A DNA stretch of 14,990 bases from Chloroflexota bacterium (GCA_022565015.1 JADFKI010000057.1:1-14990); one strand, 5' to 3'. Positions 5,997 to 13,138 are shown, counted from the first letter of the stretch. Notes: generated by a model not told the origin, from the sequence alone. Numbers and translations are program-made.

Positions 5997-6746
5997 ATGA
6001 CGGACTCTACACGGCTGGACGGCCAGGTGGCCATAGTGACGGGAGCCGCCCAGGGCATAGGCCGAGGCATCGCCCTCGTTCTCGCGGAGGCCGGGGCAAA
6101 GATAGTCATCGGCGATCTTCAGGATGCAGGCGGCACCGTGGACAGCGTTCGGGCCGCAGGTGGGGAGGCCGTCAGCACCGTCATGGACACGAGCAGGCCC
6201 GAGGACGATAAGGCCCTGGTCCAGCTTGCTTTGAGCGAGTACGGTCGTCTGGACATCCTGGTGAACAACGCGGCCATCGACGAACCGAAAGGCAACGTCT
6301 GGGACCTGCCGGACGAGGAGTGGCGTCGCACCATCGACGTGAACCTTAGCGGCGTGTTCTACTGCTCCAAGGCGGCGCTCAAGCCTATGCTGGAGGCGGG
6401 CAGGGGGTGCATAATTAATATGAGCTCGCAGTCCGCGAAGTCGGGCCGGGCTGGTGTGTCTCCGGCTTACAACGCAACAAAGGCGGGCGTTCGCGGCCTT
6501 ACGATCGCGTTTTCGGCACAGGTCGCTCAGTACGGCGTTCGCGTCAACGCCATCATGCCGGCGCTCATCCTGTCACGAGACTTCGGCTGGTCTCCCGAGG
6601 AGGTCATGGACAGGCAGCTGGGCTACCCGATGGGCGCAGGCACGCCGCGAGATATCGGCGAGGCGGTGCGGTATCTCGCGAGCCCCGCCGCGCGATGGGT
6701 GACGGGCACGGCATTGCAGATAACGGGAGGGCAGCAGAGGGGGTAA
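5997..6746 (+). CDS. Short-chain dehydrogenase/reductase (SDR), classical type
   Basis: A 249-residue NAD(P)-dependent oxidoreductase with every classical SDR landmark: TGAAQGIG (15-22) for cofactor binding, Asp40 at the end of the second strand (favours NAD over NADP), NNAA (90-93), Asn116, Ser143/Ser144, and the catalytic YNATK (Tyr158, Lys162). GGQQRG ends the protein. The usual PG after the active-site helix is MPALI here. GAGGTGAG lies just before the ATG, fixing the start. The sequence does not show the substrate; FabG-like or sugar/sterol-type reductases share this pattern. It is transcribed away from the aminotransferase. Confidence 0.93.
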   Translation: MTDSTRLDGQVAIVTGAAQGIGRGIALVLAEAGAKIVIGDLQDAGGTVDSVRAAGGEAVSTVMDTSRPEDDKALVQLALSEYGRLDILVNNAAIDEPKGNVWDLPDEEWRRTIDVNLSGVFYCSKAALKPMLEAGRGCIINMSSQSAKSGRAGVSPAYNATKAGVRGLTIAFSAQVAQYGVRVNAIMPALILSRDFGWSPEEVMDRQLGYPMGAGTPRDIGEAVRYLASPAARWVTGTALQITGGQQRG

Positions 6747-6800
6747 GGGGCCGGGGGGTTGGGGGTTGGCGTATCACCCCGAGCCGGACTTGCAGAGGGT

Positions 6801-6879
6801 CCTTCGACGAGTTCAGGACGAACGGAAGATATAGTAAGTGCGGATCGTCAGGAACCGTTCGTCCCGAGCCTGTCGAAGG
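6801..6879. repeat. REP-like imperfect inverted repeat
   Basis: Left arm 6801-6825 begins CCTTCGACGAGTTCAGGACG and right arm 6855-6879 ends GAGCCTGTCGAAGG. The arms are 25 bp, match at 21 positions when one is reverse-complemented, and flank a 29-bp loop. Just upstream, 6774-6802 (TCACCCCGAG...GGGTCC) recalls the CACCCTGAG...GGGTCC block of the 146-bp repeats. It sits in the 183-bp gap between the SDR and HAD genes and could fold as an RNA 3' structure. Confidence 0.85.
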
Positions 6880-6929
6880 GCGGCTATTAGGATTGCCCAG
6901 CTAATTCTTACGGTATTTGGGAGCCTGGT

Positions 6930-7691
6930 TTGAACAAGAACAGCGGCTACAAGCACTTCTTCGTGGACCTGGACGGCACCCTGATCGGCAGGGACGAGCA
7001 GATCTCTCGGCCCGTCGCCGAGGGCATTGCCAAGCTGAAGGACAGGCTTGGCGTTAGCATCGCGACCGGCCGAGAGCCTTCCGACGTCCTGAGGTTCGCA
7101 AGACAGCTCGGCCTGACGATGCCCCAGGTATCGGACAACGGCGCACTGATCTTGGACCCAACAACCGGCGAGAAGTTGTGGAGCGAGCCCCTGAAACCAG
7201 ATGTTGCTCAACACGTAATCTCAACGCTGGTTGGCCTTGACGTCGAATTTCTCGCCACTCATCCCGGCGGCACCGTAACGGACCATCAAGAGATAGCCCG
7301 GTGGGACCTCACGAGGGTATCGGCGCTGGACCTCGAGGACTCGAAAGCAGACGAAGTAGTCGGCCTGTTCAGCCGGCACCCCGACCTGCATGTCGTAAAG
7401 GTCTATCTTCCCTACAACGGCCTCTGGGCGGTGGATTTCACACGGGACGGCGTCAATAAGGCGACCGCCGTCAAATGGCTCAGCTCTAACCTTGGGCTCG
7501 ATGCCGCTAGCTTCATCGGCGCCGGAGACAGCTACAACGACCTGCCGCTATTGGAGTCGTGCGGGCTGCGCATCGTGATGGGGAACGCGCCCGATGAGCT
7601 GAAGGAGATCGCGGACTACGTCGCGCCATCCGTGGACGAGGACGGGCTTGCCGTAGCCATCGAGGAGTTCATACTACCCAGGATTGGCTAA
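6930..7691 (+). CDS. Cof-type HAD-superfamily hydrolase (class IIB)
   Basis: A 253-residue haloacid-dehalogenase-type phosphatase, probably acting on small phosphorylated metabolites. Motif I is DLDGTL (Asp13 nucleophile, Asp15 acid/base), motif II is ATGR (Thr46), motif III is Lys177 in DGVNKATAV, and motif IV is GDSYNDLPLL (Asp200, Asp204). MGNAPDELKEIADYV and the closing DEDGLAVAIEEFI are typical of the Cof/YbjI-like group. The C2-type cap lies between motifs II and III. The start is a TTG with GGGAG six bases before it; no better in-frame start fits the full N-terminal strand. Substrate cannot be read from sequence. Confidence 0.92.
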   Translation: MNKNSGYKHFFVDLDGTLIGRDEQISRPVAEGIAKLKDRLGVSIATGREPSDVLRFARQLGLTMPQVSDNGALILDPTTGEKLWSEPLKPDVAQHVISTLVGLDVEFLATHPGGTVTDHQEIARWDLTRVSALDLEDSKADEVVGLFSRHPDLHVVKVYLPYNGLWAVDFTRDGVNKATAVKWLSSNLGLDAASFIGAGDSYNDLPLLESCGLRIVMGNAPDELKEIADYVAPSVDEDGLAVAIEEFILPRIG

Positions 7692-7704
7692 GGCTGTTTC
7701 AGCC
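7692..7704 (+). terminator. Small hairpin after the HAD gene, weak terminator candidate
   Basis: GGCTG-TTT-CAGCC begins one base after the HAD stop codon. A T6 run (GTTTTTTGGG) follows, but about 18 bases further on, so this is not a standard intrinsic terminator. The rest of 7705-7824 shows no feature I can support. Confidence 0.3.
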
Positions 7705-7824
7705 CTGACATTACTGAAGTTTTTTGGGCCAAGGCATCCAAGCACGCAGTATTTCCCACGCTGCCCTCGCCGTTGCCTTAGGGGAGCATGAACCCGTTCC
7801 ATACGAAGACCAGAATAGACTCTT

Positions 7825-7848
7825 TTGAGAATGTCTCAATGCTATAAT
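7825..7848 (+). promoter_or_regulatory. Extended -10 promoter with operator-like palindrome
   Basis: A perfect palindrome TTGAGA-ATG-TCTCAA (7825-7839) abuts an extended -10 element, TGC-TATAAT (7840-7848). Transcription would start near 7855 and run into the MltR/HEPN-like gene. A symmetric site filling the region just upstream of the -10 is a classic operator position. No good -35 is seen, as expected for an extended -10 promoter. Confidence 0.5.
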
Positions 7849-7998
7849 TCTTCCGGCCCGGGCATCGCTGGTATCGTCGTAACGTGCAATGAGATTTGCA
7901 CCACCGCAGACTGTATTGTTTACGAAGGCATGGAGTTCTATGTGGGAAATTTTGGACTAGATGAGTACTTGGCCAAGGCAACATCGCTGATCGAGTAG
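7831..7998 (+). CDS. Possible 55-residue ORF upstream of the MltR-like gene
   Basis: An uninterrupted frame runs from ATG 7831 to TAG 7998, ending nine bases before the next gene so that its stop lies in that gene's ribosome site (TAGGAGAG). The product ends in a protein-like stretch, YEGMEFYVGNFGLDEYLAKA. I do not recognise it. It has four Cys, none arranged as CxxC. The problem is the start: ATG 7831 lies inside the palindrome and upstream of the -10 box at 7843. Either the promoter call is wrong, or translation begins later (an ATG at 7930 would give 22 residues). It may also be a gene remnant. Confidence 0.3.
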   Translation: MSQCYNSSGPGIAGIVVTCNEICTTADCIVYEGMEFYVGNFGLDEYLAKATSLIE

Positions 7999-8007
7999 GA
8001 GAGCAAA

Positions 8008-8577
8008 ATGGTTATTCCGCCTGAGGCTCAGACCCATTTTAAAGTGGTGAATGAGTTGATCGACAACAAAAAGTCGGATTATGCGGTCACAATTATTAGT
8101 GTTGCGTATTTGGAAGAGTTGCTGAAGGAAGCAATTGCGAAGCATTTCGTTGAGGGAGCTAAAATACGAGAGATATTTAGATCAAATAGCGCCTTGGGAA
8201 CTTTCGAGGCGAGAATAAATCTGTCGCATGCACTTGACTTGATCGGAGACCATTCGCGGGACGACCTTAAGTTAGTCGCAAAAATACGAAACAGATTTGC
8301 ACATGTGCCATTCGGGGTGGATTTGAGGGCCAATCCATCTGCTTTCCCGATAACGTTTAAATCGCAAAGTGTCAGAGACTTGTGCAAAAACTTTTGGGGA
8401 TTGCAGAACATTAACCCGATGACTGAAATCCCGAATTCAGAGGAAATTAGCGAACCTCGAATGTTCTATTTAACCTCGGTAAATCTTCTCTTCAGCGCTG
8501 TTTGGAACGCTGGGTTTAGGGCTCGTCATTTTAGAGATTTATGCAGCGGCGGGGCACCAATCCAGCCAAAATGGTGA
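8008..8577 (+). CDS. MltR-family / HEPN-like helical protein
   Basis: A 189-residue, largely helical protein. The core SNSALGTFEARINLSHALDLI (59-79), followed by KLVAKIRNRFAH (88-99), matches the MltR (mannitol operon repressor) family pattern. R94-N-R-F-A-H99 also fits the R-x4-6-H motif of HEPN domains, many of which are toxins or RNases, so a repressor role should not be assumed. AGGAGAG lies at ideal distance before the ATG. Codons are rich in A/T at third positions, unlike the GC-rich neighbours, which suggests horizontal transfer. There is no mannitol gene nearby. Upstream lie a palindromic operator-like site and a short ORF, and downstream are two tRNA-Ser genes, common insertion neighbourhoods. 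Confidence 0.65.
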   Translation: MVIPPEAQTHFKVVNELIDNKKSDYAVTIISVAYLEELLKEAIAKHFVEGAKIREIFRSNSALGTFEARINLSHALDLIGDHSRDDLKLVAKIRNRFAHVPFGVDLRANPSAFPITFKSQSVRDLCKNFWGLQNINPMTEIPNSEEISEPRMFYLTSVNLLFSAVWNAGFRARHFRDLCSGGAPIQPKW

Positions 8578-8698
8578 TAAGAGATTTAATGCAATTTCGT
8601 TACGGCGTGAAGCCCAAAGAAACCGACCGAGCTTAGGGTCACAAAGGTCATCACGAACGAATGGTTGATCTACATCGGTGTCCAGCTGAGAATATCCC

Positions 8699-8709
8699 TG
8701 TGCTATAAT
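8699..8709 (+). promoter_or_regulatory. Extended -10 promoter of the tRNA-Ser genes
   Basis: TGTGCTATAAT places a consensus TATAAT (8704-8709) with an upstream TGN eleven bases before the first tRNA. Transcription would begin near 8716, leaving only about four leader bases. No convincing -35 is present. The 8578-8698 stretch holds nothing else I can support. Confidence 0.65.
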
Positions 8710-8719
8710 TTTTCTGTCC

Positions 8720-8809
8720 GGAGAGATGGCCGAGCGGATGAAGGCGCTGGTCTCGAAAACCAGTATGGGAGTAATCTCATCGCGGGTTCGAATCCCGCTC
8801 TCTCCGCCA
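8720..8809 (+). tRNA. tRNA-Ser (anticodon CGA)
   Basis: Class II tRNA with encoded CCA. Acceptor GGAGAGA (8720-8726) pairs with TCTCTCC (8799-8805), followed by G and CCA (8807-8809). The anticodon stem CTGGT/ACCAG encloses loop CTCGAAA, giving anticodon CGA, which reads UCG. A long variable arm around GGGAG/CTC at about 8767-8777 is typical of serine tRNAs. The T arm contains GGTTCGAATCC. Confidence 0.96.
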
Positions 8810-8813
8810 CCGC

Positions 8814-8844
8814 AAAAAGCAATGGACCGTCCCACGGGCTTTTT
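8814..8844 (+). terminator. Hairpin with flanking A- and T-runs between the two tRNAs
   Basis: AAAAAGC (8814-8820) is complementary to GCTTTTT (8838-8844), and inside them CCGT (8827-8830) pairs with ACGG (8834-8837) around CCC. This is intrinsic-terminator-like and lies five bases after the first tRNA's CCA. It may end the first transcript or serve as a processing structure in a joint precursor. Confidence 0.55.
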
Positions 8845-8848
8845 ACGC

Positions 8849-8936
8849 GGAGAGGTGCTAGAGCGGACGAATAGGCACGACTGGAAATCGTGTGTGCTTC
8901 ACGGCACCATGGGTTCGAATCCCATCCTCTCCGCCA
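8849..8936 (+). tRNA. tRNA-Ser (anticodon GGA)
   Basis: Class II tRNA with encoded CCA. Acceptor GGAGAGG (8849-8855) pairs with CCTCTCC (8926-8932), followed by G and CCA (8934-8936). The anticodon stem CACGA/TCGTG encloses loop CTGGAAA, giving anticodon GGA, which reads UCC and UCU. The variable arm is GTGC-TTCACG-GCAC. The T arm contains GGGTTCGAATCCC. Confidence 0.96.
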
Positions 8937-8983
8937 AATCTTCTCTTCCCCGGCAGTTGTCCTTTCTGCAGTGATAATCGCTT

Positions 8984-9035
8984 GTGCATGACTGCATGCA
9001 TGCACGATTGCCACTTTGAAGACTTGTGCTAGAAT
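8984..9035 (+). promoter_or_regulatory. dprA promoter with upstream inverted repeat
   Basis: TTGCCA (9008-9013), a 16-bp spacer and TAGAAT (9030-9035) with an upstream TGC form the promoter. Transcription would start near 9042, about five bases before the ATG at 9047. Just upstream of the -35 lies an inverted repeat, GTGCATG (8984-8990) and CATGCAC (8999-9005) with an 8-bp centre, a possible regulator site. Confidence 0.55.
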
Positions 9036-9046
9036 TGGCGTCGCTC

Positions 9047-10168
9047 ATGGAATCAGACGAACTGAAATATTGGGTCGCCTTCAGTCGCATCCCGGGCATT
9101 GGGCGCGTTCGCTTCAAGCTGCTCGAGAGCTTCTTCGGCTCTCTCAGAGAGGCTTGGGAAGCGCAAGCCGGGTCGTTAAAGGCCGCGGGGCTGGACAGCC
9201 GGACGATGAGCTCGATTACATCCCGCCGGCCCAAGGTAGACCCCGATGAGGAGCTGTCGCGTATCGTCGAAAACGACATCCAGGCGCTTACCTGGCACGA
9301 CGACGCATTTCCGAGCCGGCTCAAGGAGATCTACGACGTCCCGCCCGTCCTCTACGTCAAGGGAAGCCTGCTGCCTGAGGACGAACGCTCGGTTGCGGTC
9401 GTGGGCACGCGTCGGCCCACGGCATACGGCAGGCAGGTCGCACACAGGCTCACCTACGACATCGCCAACGCGGGGATTACGATCGTGAGCGGCCTGGCTC
9501 GGGGCATTGACGCCATAGCCCACAAGGCTGCCCTCGATGCCGGGCGTCGGACTATCGCCGTCATGGGCAGCGGTATCGACGTAATCTATCCCAGGGAGCA
9601 CGAGCTCCTGGCGGGCCAGATCGTCGAAAACGGCGCACTGGTATCTGAGCACCCGCTCGGCACGCGGCCGGACTCGAAGAACTTTCCCCGTCGAAACAGG
9701 ATCCTGAGCGGCATGACGCTGGGCACCGTCGTGATCGAGGCGGGAGAGACCAGCGGCGCGCTGATAACCGCAAGGCACTCCAATGACGAGAATCGAGAGG
9801 TTTTCGCCGTGCCCGGCAACATATTTTCACCCGGCAGCAGCGGCACTAACCGCCTCATAAGGGACGGCAGCGCCAAGCTGGTCAGCAATTACGCGGACGT
9901 TCTCGAGGAGTTGAATCTGACCTCCGTCGGCAGTCAGATCGAAATGGTGGCGCTGTTCCCAGAAGACGAGACCGAGGCCGAGGTGCTACGATATGTAACA
10001 TACGACCCGATTCATATTGACGAGGTTATTCGAGAGTCCGAATTGGGTATCTCTACGGTCAGTAGCTCACTTGCTATGATGGAATTAAAAGGTATAGTTA
10101 AGCAGGTCGGGGGCATGAACTACATCAGAATCAGGGAGGCCCCCGCAGAATATCAAACAGTAGTGTGA
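9047..10168 (+). CDS. dprA: DNA-processing protein DprA
   Basis: DprA/Smf binds incoming single-stranded DNA in the cytoplasm and loads RecA during natural transformation. It is widely kept even in species not known to be transformable. The 373 residues contain an N-terminal helical region with IPGIGRVRF (15-23), the Rossmann-like domain (VVGTRRPTAYG 118-128, SGLARGIDAIAH 148-159, GSGIDVIYP 174-182, FPRRNRILSG 213-222, EVFAVPG 251-257, GTNRLIRDG 266-274), and a C-terminal winged-helix DML1-like domain (about 318-360). The ATG at 9047 is preferred to a GTG at 9026, because that GTG precedes the predicted transcript start. There is no ribosome site, consistent with a nearly leaderless mRNA. topA follows after three bases. 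Confidence 0.95.
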   Translation: MESDELKYWVAFSRIPGIGRVRFKLLESFFGSLREAWEAQAGSLKAAGLDSRTMSSITSRRPKVDPDEELSRIVENDIQALTWHDDAFPSRLKEIYDVPPVLYVKGSLLPEDERSVAVVGTRRPTAYGRQVAHRLTYDIANAGITIVSGLARGIDAIAHKAALDAGRRTIAVMGSGIDVIYPREHELLAGQIVENGALVSEHPLGTRPDSKNFPRRNRILSGMTLGTVVIEAGETSGALITARHSNDENREVFAVPGNIFSPGSSGTNRLIRDGSAKLVSNYADVLEELNLTSVGSQIEMVALFPEDETEAEVLRYVTYDPIHIDEVIRESELGISTVSSSLAMMELKGIVKQVGGMNYIRIREAPAEYQTVV

Positions 10169-10171
10169 GAG

Positions 10172-12328
10172 ATGGCAAAAGACTTAGTAATAGTTGAATC
10201 ACCGGCCAAGGCCCGCACAGTGGGCCGTTTTCTTGGAAACAAGTATGTAGCCAAGGCGTCCATGGGTCACGTAAGAGACCTTCCAAGAGGCAAGATGGGC
10301 GTGGAGGTGGACGAAAAAGGAATCCACCCCACTTACGATATTTTGCCCGACAAGAAGAAGATCGTCGCCGAGCTCACAAAGGCATCTAAGGAAGCCGATA
10401 CGATATACCTTGCCACAGACCCGGACCGTGAAGGCGAGGCCATATCCTGGCACCTTTTGAAAGCCGCCAAGATAAATCCCGCCAAGGTCAAGCGCGTGGT
10501 CTTCCATGAGATAACCCGGGAGGCCATCAAGGAGGCGTTCGAACATCCGAGAGAGCTGGATACTCGCCTCATAGACGCGCAGCAGGCGCGACGCATCCTG
10601 GACAGGCTGGTCGGCTACCGCCTGAGCCCGGTTCTTTGGGGCAAGGTCCGGCGCGGGCTCTCGGCGGGTCGAGTGCAGTCCGTTGCGCTCCGCCTTATCG
10701 TCGACCGCGAGGCGGAAATCGACGCGTTCACACCGGTCGAGTACTGGTCCATCGACGCGAATCTGACCAAGAAGTCCCCGAACGGCAGGAAGCAGATCGA
10801 GTTCAAGGCTGGCCTGCACTCGATCAAGGGAGAAAAGGCCAAGATAGAGCTGCCCAACGGCGAGCGGTCGAACGCCATCGCCGCCGACCTGGAAGGCGCG
10901 AATTTCGTCGTCACGAGCGTACGAAAACGAGAGACCAAGAGCCGGCCGGCGCCGCCGTTCATCACCAGCACGATGCAGCAGGAGGCTTCGCGGAAGCTTC
11001 GGTTCACGGCCAGCCGCACGATGCGAATTGCCCAACAGCTTTACGAGGGAATGACCATCGGAGACGAGGGCTCGGTCGGTCTGATCACATACATGCGAAC
11101 AGACTCCACAAACGTGGCGGAGACGGCCCTGGCGGAGACAAGCAGGTACATTCGCGCCAAGTATGGAAACGAGTCCGTCCCGGACTCCTACAGGGTCTAC
11201 AAGAGGAAAGTCAAGGGCGCCCAGGAGGCCCACGAGGCAATCAGGCCCACCTCCGTTCAGCGGAATCCGGAGTCGGTGCGGCAGTACCTCAACTCCGACC
11301 AGTTTAGACTGTACGACCTGGTCTGGAAGCGGATGGTCGCAAGCCAGATGACTGACGCCCTGTTCGACTCGACGAACGTCGATATCAACGCACAGAGTAC
11401 GAAGTCTTCTTCTGCGTACGTCTTCAAGGCGCGGGGCTCAGTGCTGAAGTTTCCGGGATTCCGTGCCGTCTACATGGAGGACCGCGACGATGCCACGGAG
11501 GGCGAGGATGAGGAGACTGCCCCCCTTCCGGAGATGGCAAAGAACGACGACCTGCAGTGCCTCGGCATCTTGCCGGAGCAGCACTTTACCCAGCCTCCGC
11601 CTCGATACAACGAATCATCGCTCATCCGAACTCTGGAGGAGCAGGGAATCGGACGTCCCAGCACCTACGCCCCCATTATCGGGACGATCGTCGACAGGGA
11701 TTACGTGCAAAAAGACCAGGGAAGGCTATGGCCAACGAAGCTGGGCAAGGCCGTCACCAAGCTTCTGATCGCACATTTCCCCGACATCATGGACGTGGGC
11801 TTTACCGCGAAGATCGAGGAGCAGCTCGACGACATCGCCGAGGGGACCCTGAAATGGGAGCCCATGCTCCAAGAGTTCTATAGCCCCTTCGACAAGTCCA
11901 TCGAGAAGGCCATGAAGGAGGCCGAAAGGGTCCCGAGGGACGAGATCGATGAGGAGACGGACGAGGTCTGCGAGCAGTGCGGAAAGCCGATGGTAATAAA
12001 ATCGGGACGGTATGGCCGGTTTCTTTCGTGCAGCGGATTCCCCGACTGCAAGAACGCGCAGCCGCTGCTTCTCCGCGTCGGCGTGGACTGCCCCGAATGC
12101 GGAAGCGATCTCGTGGAGCGAAAACAGCGAGGCAAGGGCGGCAGGAAATTCTATGGCTGCTCGGCGTACCCTAAGTGCACCTTCGCCGTCAACCAGCGTC
12201 CGCTGACCCAGCACTGCCCCGAGTGCGGCAAGATGCTCCTGGCCGTGGGCAGGACCAACGCACGGTGCACGTCTTGCGATTTCAAGGGGCCGGTGCCGGA
12301 TGAAGAGGCCCTGGAGGTCGCCGTTTAG
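10172..12328 (+). CDS. topA: DNA topoisomerase I (type IA)
   Basis: Relaxes negative supercoils by single-strand passage. The 718-residue product contains Glu9 in VESPAK and the TOPRIM acidic triad DPDREGE (83-89). GLSAGRVQSVALR (162-174) follows, and catalytic Tyr307 is in TYMRTDS (306-312). EQGIGRPSTYA (490-500) closes the core. The C-terminus has three four-Cys zinc ribbons: C600/C603/C620/C626, C640/C643/C663/C669 and C682/C685/C699/C702. A Gly/Pro-free acidic insert near 438-450 precedes the last core segment. It starts three bases after the dprA stop, so the genes are probably translated together. A strong terminator follows about 50 bp downstream. Confidence 0.98.
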   Translation: MAKDLVIVESPAKARTVGRFLGNKYVAKASMGHVRDLPRGKMGVEVDEKGIHPTYDILPDKKKIVAELTKASKEADTIYLATDPDREGEAISWHLLKAAKINPAKVKRVVFHEITREAIKEAFEHPRELDTRLIDAQQARRILDRLVGYRLSPVLWGKVRRGLSAGRVQSVALRLIVDREAEIDAFTPVEYWSIDANLTKKSPNGRKQIEFKAGLHSIKGEKAKIELPNGERSNAIAADLEGANFVVTSVRKRETKSRPAPPFITSTMQQEASRKLRFTASRTMRIAQQLYEGMTIGDEGSVGLITYMRTDSTNVAETALAETSRYIRAKYGNESVPDSYRVYKRKVKGAQEAHEAIRPTSVQRNPESVRQYLNSDQFRLYDLVWKRMVASQMTDALFDSTNVDINAQSTKSSSAYVFKARGSVLKFPGFRAVYMEDRDDATEGEDEETAPLPEMAKNDDLQCLGILPEQHFTQPPPRYNESSLIRTLEEQGIGRPSTYAPIIGTIVDRDYVQKDQGRLWPTKLGKAVTKLLIAHFPDIMDVGFTAKIEEQLDDIAEGTLKWEPMLQEFYSPFDKSIEKAMKEAERVPRDEIDEETDEVCEQCGKPMVIKSGRYGRFLSCSGFPDCKNAQPLLLRVGVDCPECGSDLVERKQRGKGGRKFYGCSAYPKCTFAVNQRPLTQHCPECGKMLLAVGRTNARCTSCDFKGPVPDEEALEVAV

Positions 12329-12380
12329 GGCCTTGCGTTCACCGCACTGGGCTTCACGAATAATTGGAACTAAAGTAATG

Positions 12381-12413
12381 ACGGGATTGCCTTGGCAATC
12401 CCGTCTTCTATTA
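12381..12413 (+). terminator. Intrinsic terminator of dprA-topA
   Basis: ACGGGATTGCC (12381-12391) pairs perfectly with GGCAATCCCGT (12394-12404), a GC-rich 10-11 bp stem. It is followed by the T-rich CTTCTATTATT. It lies about 50 bases after the topA stop codon. Confidence 0.85.
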
Positions 12414-12518
12414 TTGGCGACTGTCATTAGGGAGTGGTCAGATTTCCCAGTGTGTACCCAACGAAACCTTGAGCCTCATCGCCTCACGAATTTCATCCGG
12501 AGGGACAGAATATTGGCT

Positions 12519-12547
12519 TTGAGAAACTGTCATTGAAGTGGTACACT
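12519..12547 (+). promoter_or_regulatory. Promoter of the zinc-ribbon gene
   Basis: TTGAGA (12519-12524) and TACACT (12542-12547) are separated by exactly 17 bp. Transcription would start near 12554, giving a leader of about 100 nt before the GTG at 12656. The leader is AT-rich and ends in AAGGAG. The 12414-12518 stretch shows nothing else I can support. Confidence 0.6.
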
Positions 12548-12655
12548 AAGAATGGTACTACATAGTAATCCCCATGGCTTTTCCTTCAAGGCGAATCCCC
12601 TGGTGGTCATTTGTAGCCCAATATATTTTTCCCAGTAAGGGTAAGGAGATCATCA

Positions 12656-13030
12656 GTGGCTTTTCAGGATAGAGACCTATCATGTGTGGAGTGCAACCAG
12701 ACCTTCGTGTTTTCTGCTGACGACCAGCAGTATCACGCGGACAAAGGGTATACAAACGAGCCCAAGCGGTGCCCCTCATGCAGAGCGTCCCGCAGGGCGA
12801 ACCGCGGCGGCGGATTTGGCGGCGGCGGTGGATTTGGCGGCGGCGGCGGCGGCGGCGGATTCGGCGGACCCCGCGAGATGCATCCGGCAGTCTGCGCCCA
12901 GTGCGGCAAGGACACAGAGGTGCCCTTCCGACCCCGAGGCGACCGACCCGTCTACTGCAGTGACTGCTACAGCCAGCAGCGCGACAGGGGCGGCGCGGGC
13001 GCAGGTGGCGGATCTTCATTCCGCTACTAA
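12656..13030 (+). CDS. Two-module CxxC zinc-ribbon protein with polyglycine linker
   Basis: A 124-residue protein of two zinc-binding modules. Module 1 has C10-x2-C13 and C39-x2-C42, like the 'probable zinc-ribbon domain' family. Module 2 has C80-x2-C83 and C101-x2-C104, the CxxC-x17-CxxC family. They are joined by an almost pure Gly/Phe linker (51-71) encoded by GGC repeats, and the C-terminus is Gly/Ser-rich and basic. The start is a GTG with AAGGAG seven bases before it. The function is not known. The Gly-rich, Arg-containing composition recalls nucleic-acid-binding proteins, but this is inference. It has its own promoter and its own terminator. Confidence 0.85.
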   Translation: MAFQDRDLSCVECNQTFVFSADDQQYHADKGYTNEPKRCPSCRASRRANRGGGFGGGGGFGGGGGGGGFGGPREMHPAVCAQCGKDTEVPFRPRGDRPVYCSDCYSQQRDRGGAGAGGGSSFRY

Positions 13031-13090
13031 GCCGTCGAAGCTCTCGACAGTTTAGGCGTTAGGCTTCAGAAGCCAAACGTAAGATAATTT

Positions 13091-13130
13091 ACGGCTCTCC
13101 ATAGTTCCAAGAACTGTGGAGAGCCGTTTT
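13091..13130 (+). terminator. Strong intrinsic terminator after the zinc-ribbon gene
   Basis: A 17-bp stem, ACGGCTCTCCATAGTTC (13091-13107) with GAACTGTGGAGAGCCGT (13111-13127), has one G-T wobble and a CAA loop, and is followed by TTTT. It lies 60 bases after the zinc-ribbon stop. It is only eight bases before the ATG of the next gene. Upstream, TTAGGC (13059-13064) and GATAAT (13083-13088) with an 18-bp spacer could be a promoter whose RNA would begin with this hairpin. Confidence 0.85.
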
Positions 13131-13138
13131 GAATTTCA

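Noticed and set aside
8539..8835. Minus-strand ORF containing GGGESGIRTRD, and a similar one at 8703-9014
   Set aside because: These are translations of the antisense strand of the tRNA-Ser genes, a well-known type of false ORF.
8720..8936. Attachment site of an integrated element at the tRNA-Ser genes
   Set aside because: The AT-rich MltR-like island lies beside the tRNAs, but I found no integrase and no direct repeat of a tRNA 3' end.
10199..11233. 344-codon minus-strand ORF opposite topA
   Set aside because: Shadow ORF. The plus strand encodes a full topoisomerase I with all motifs.
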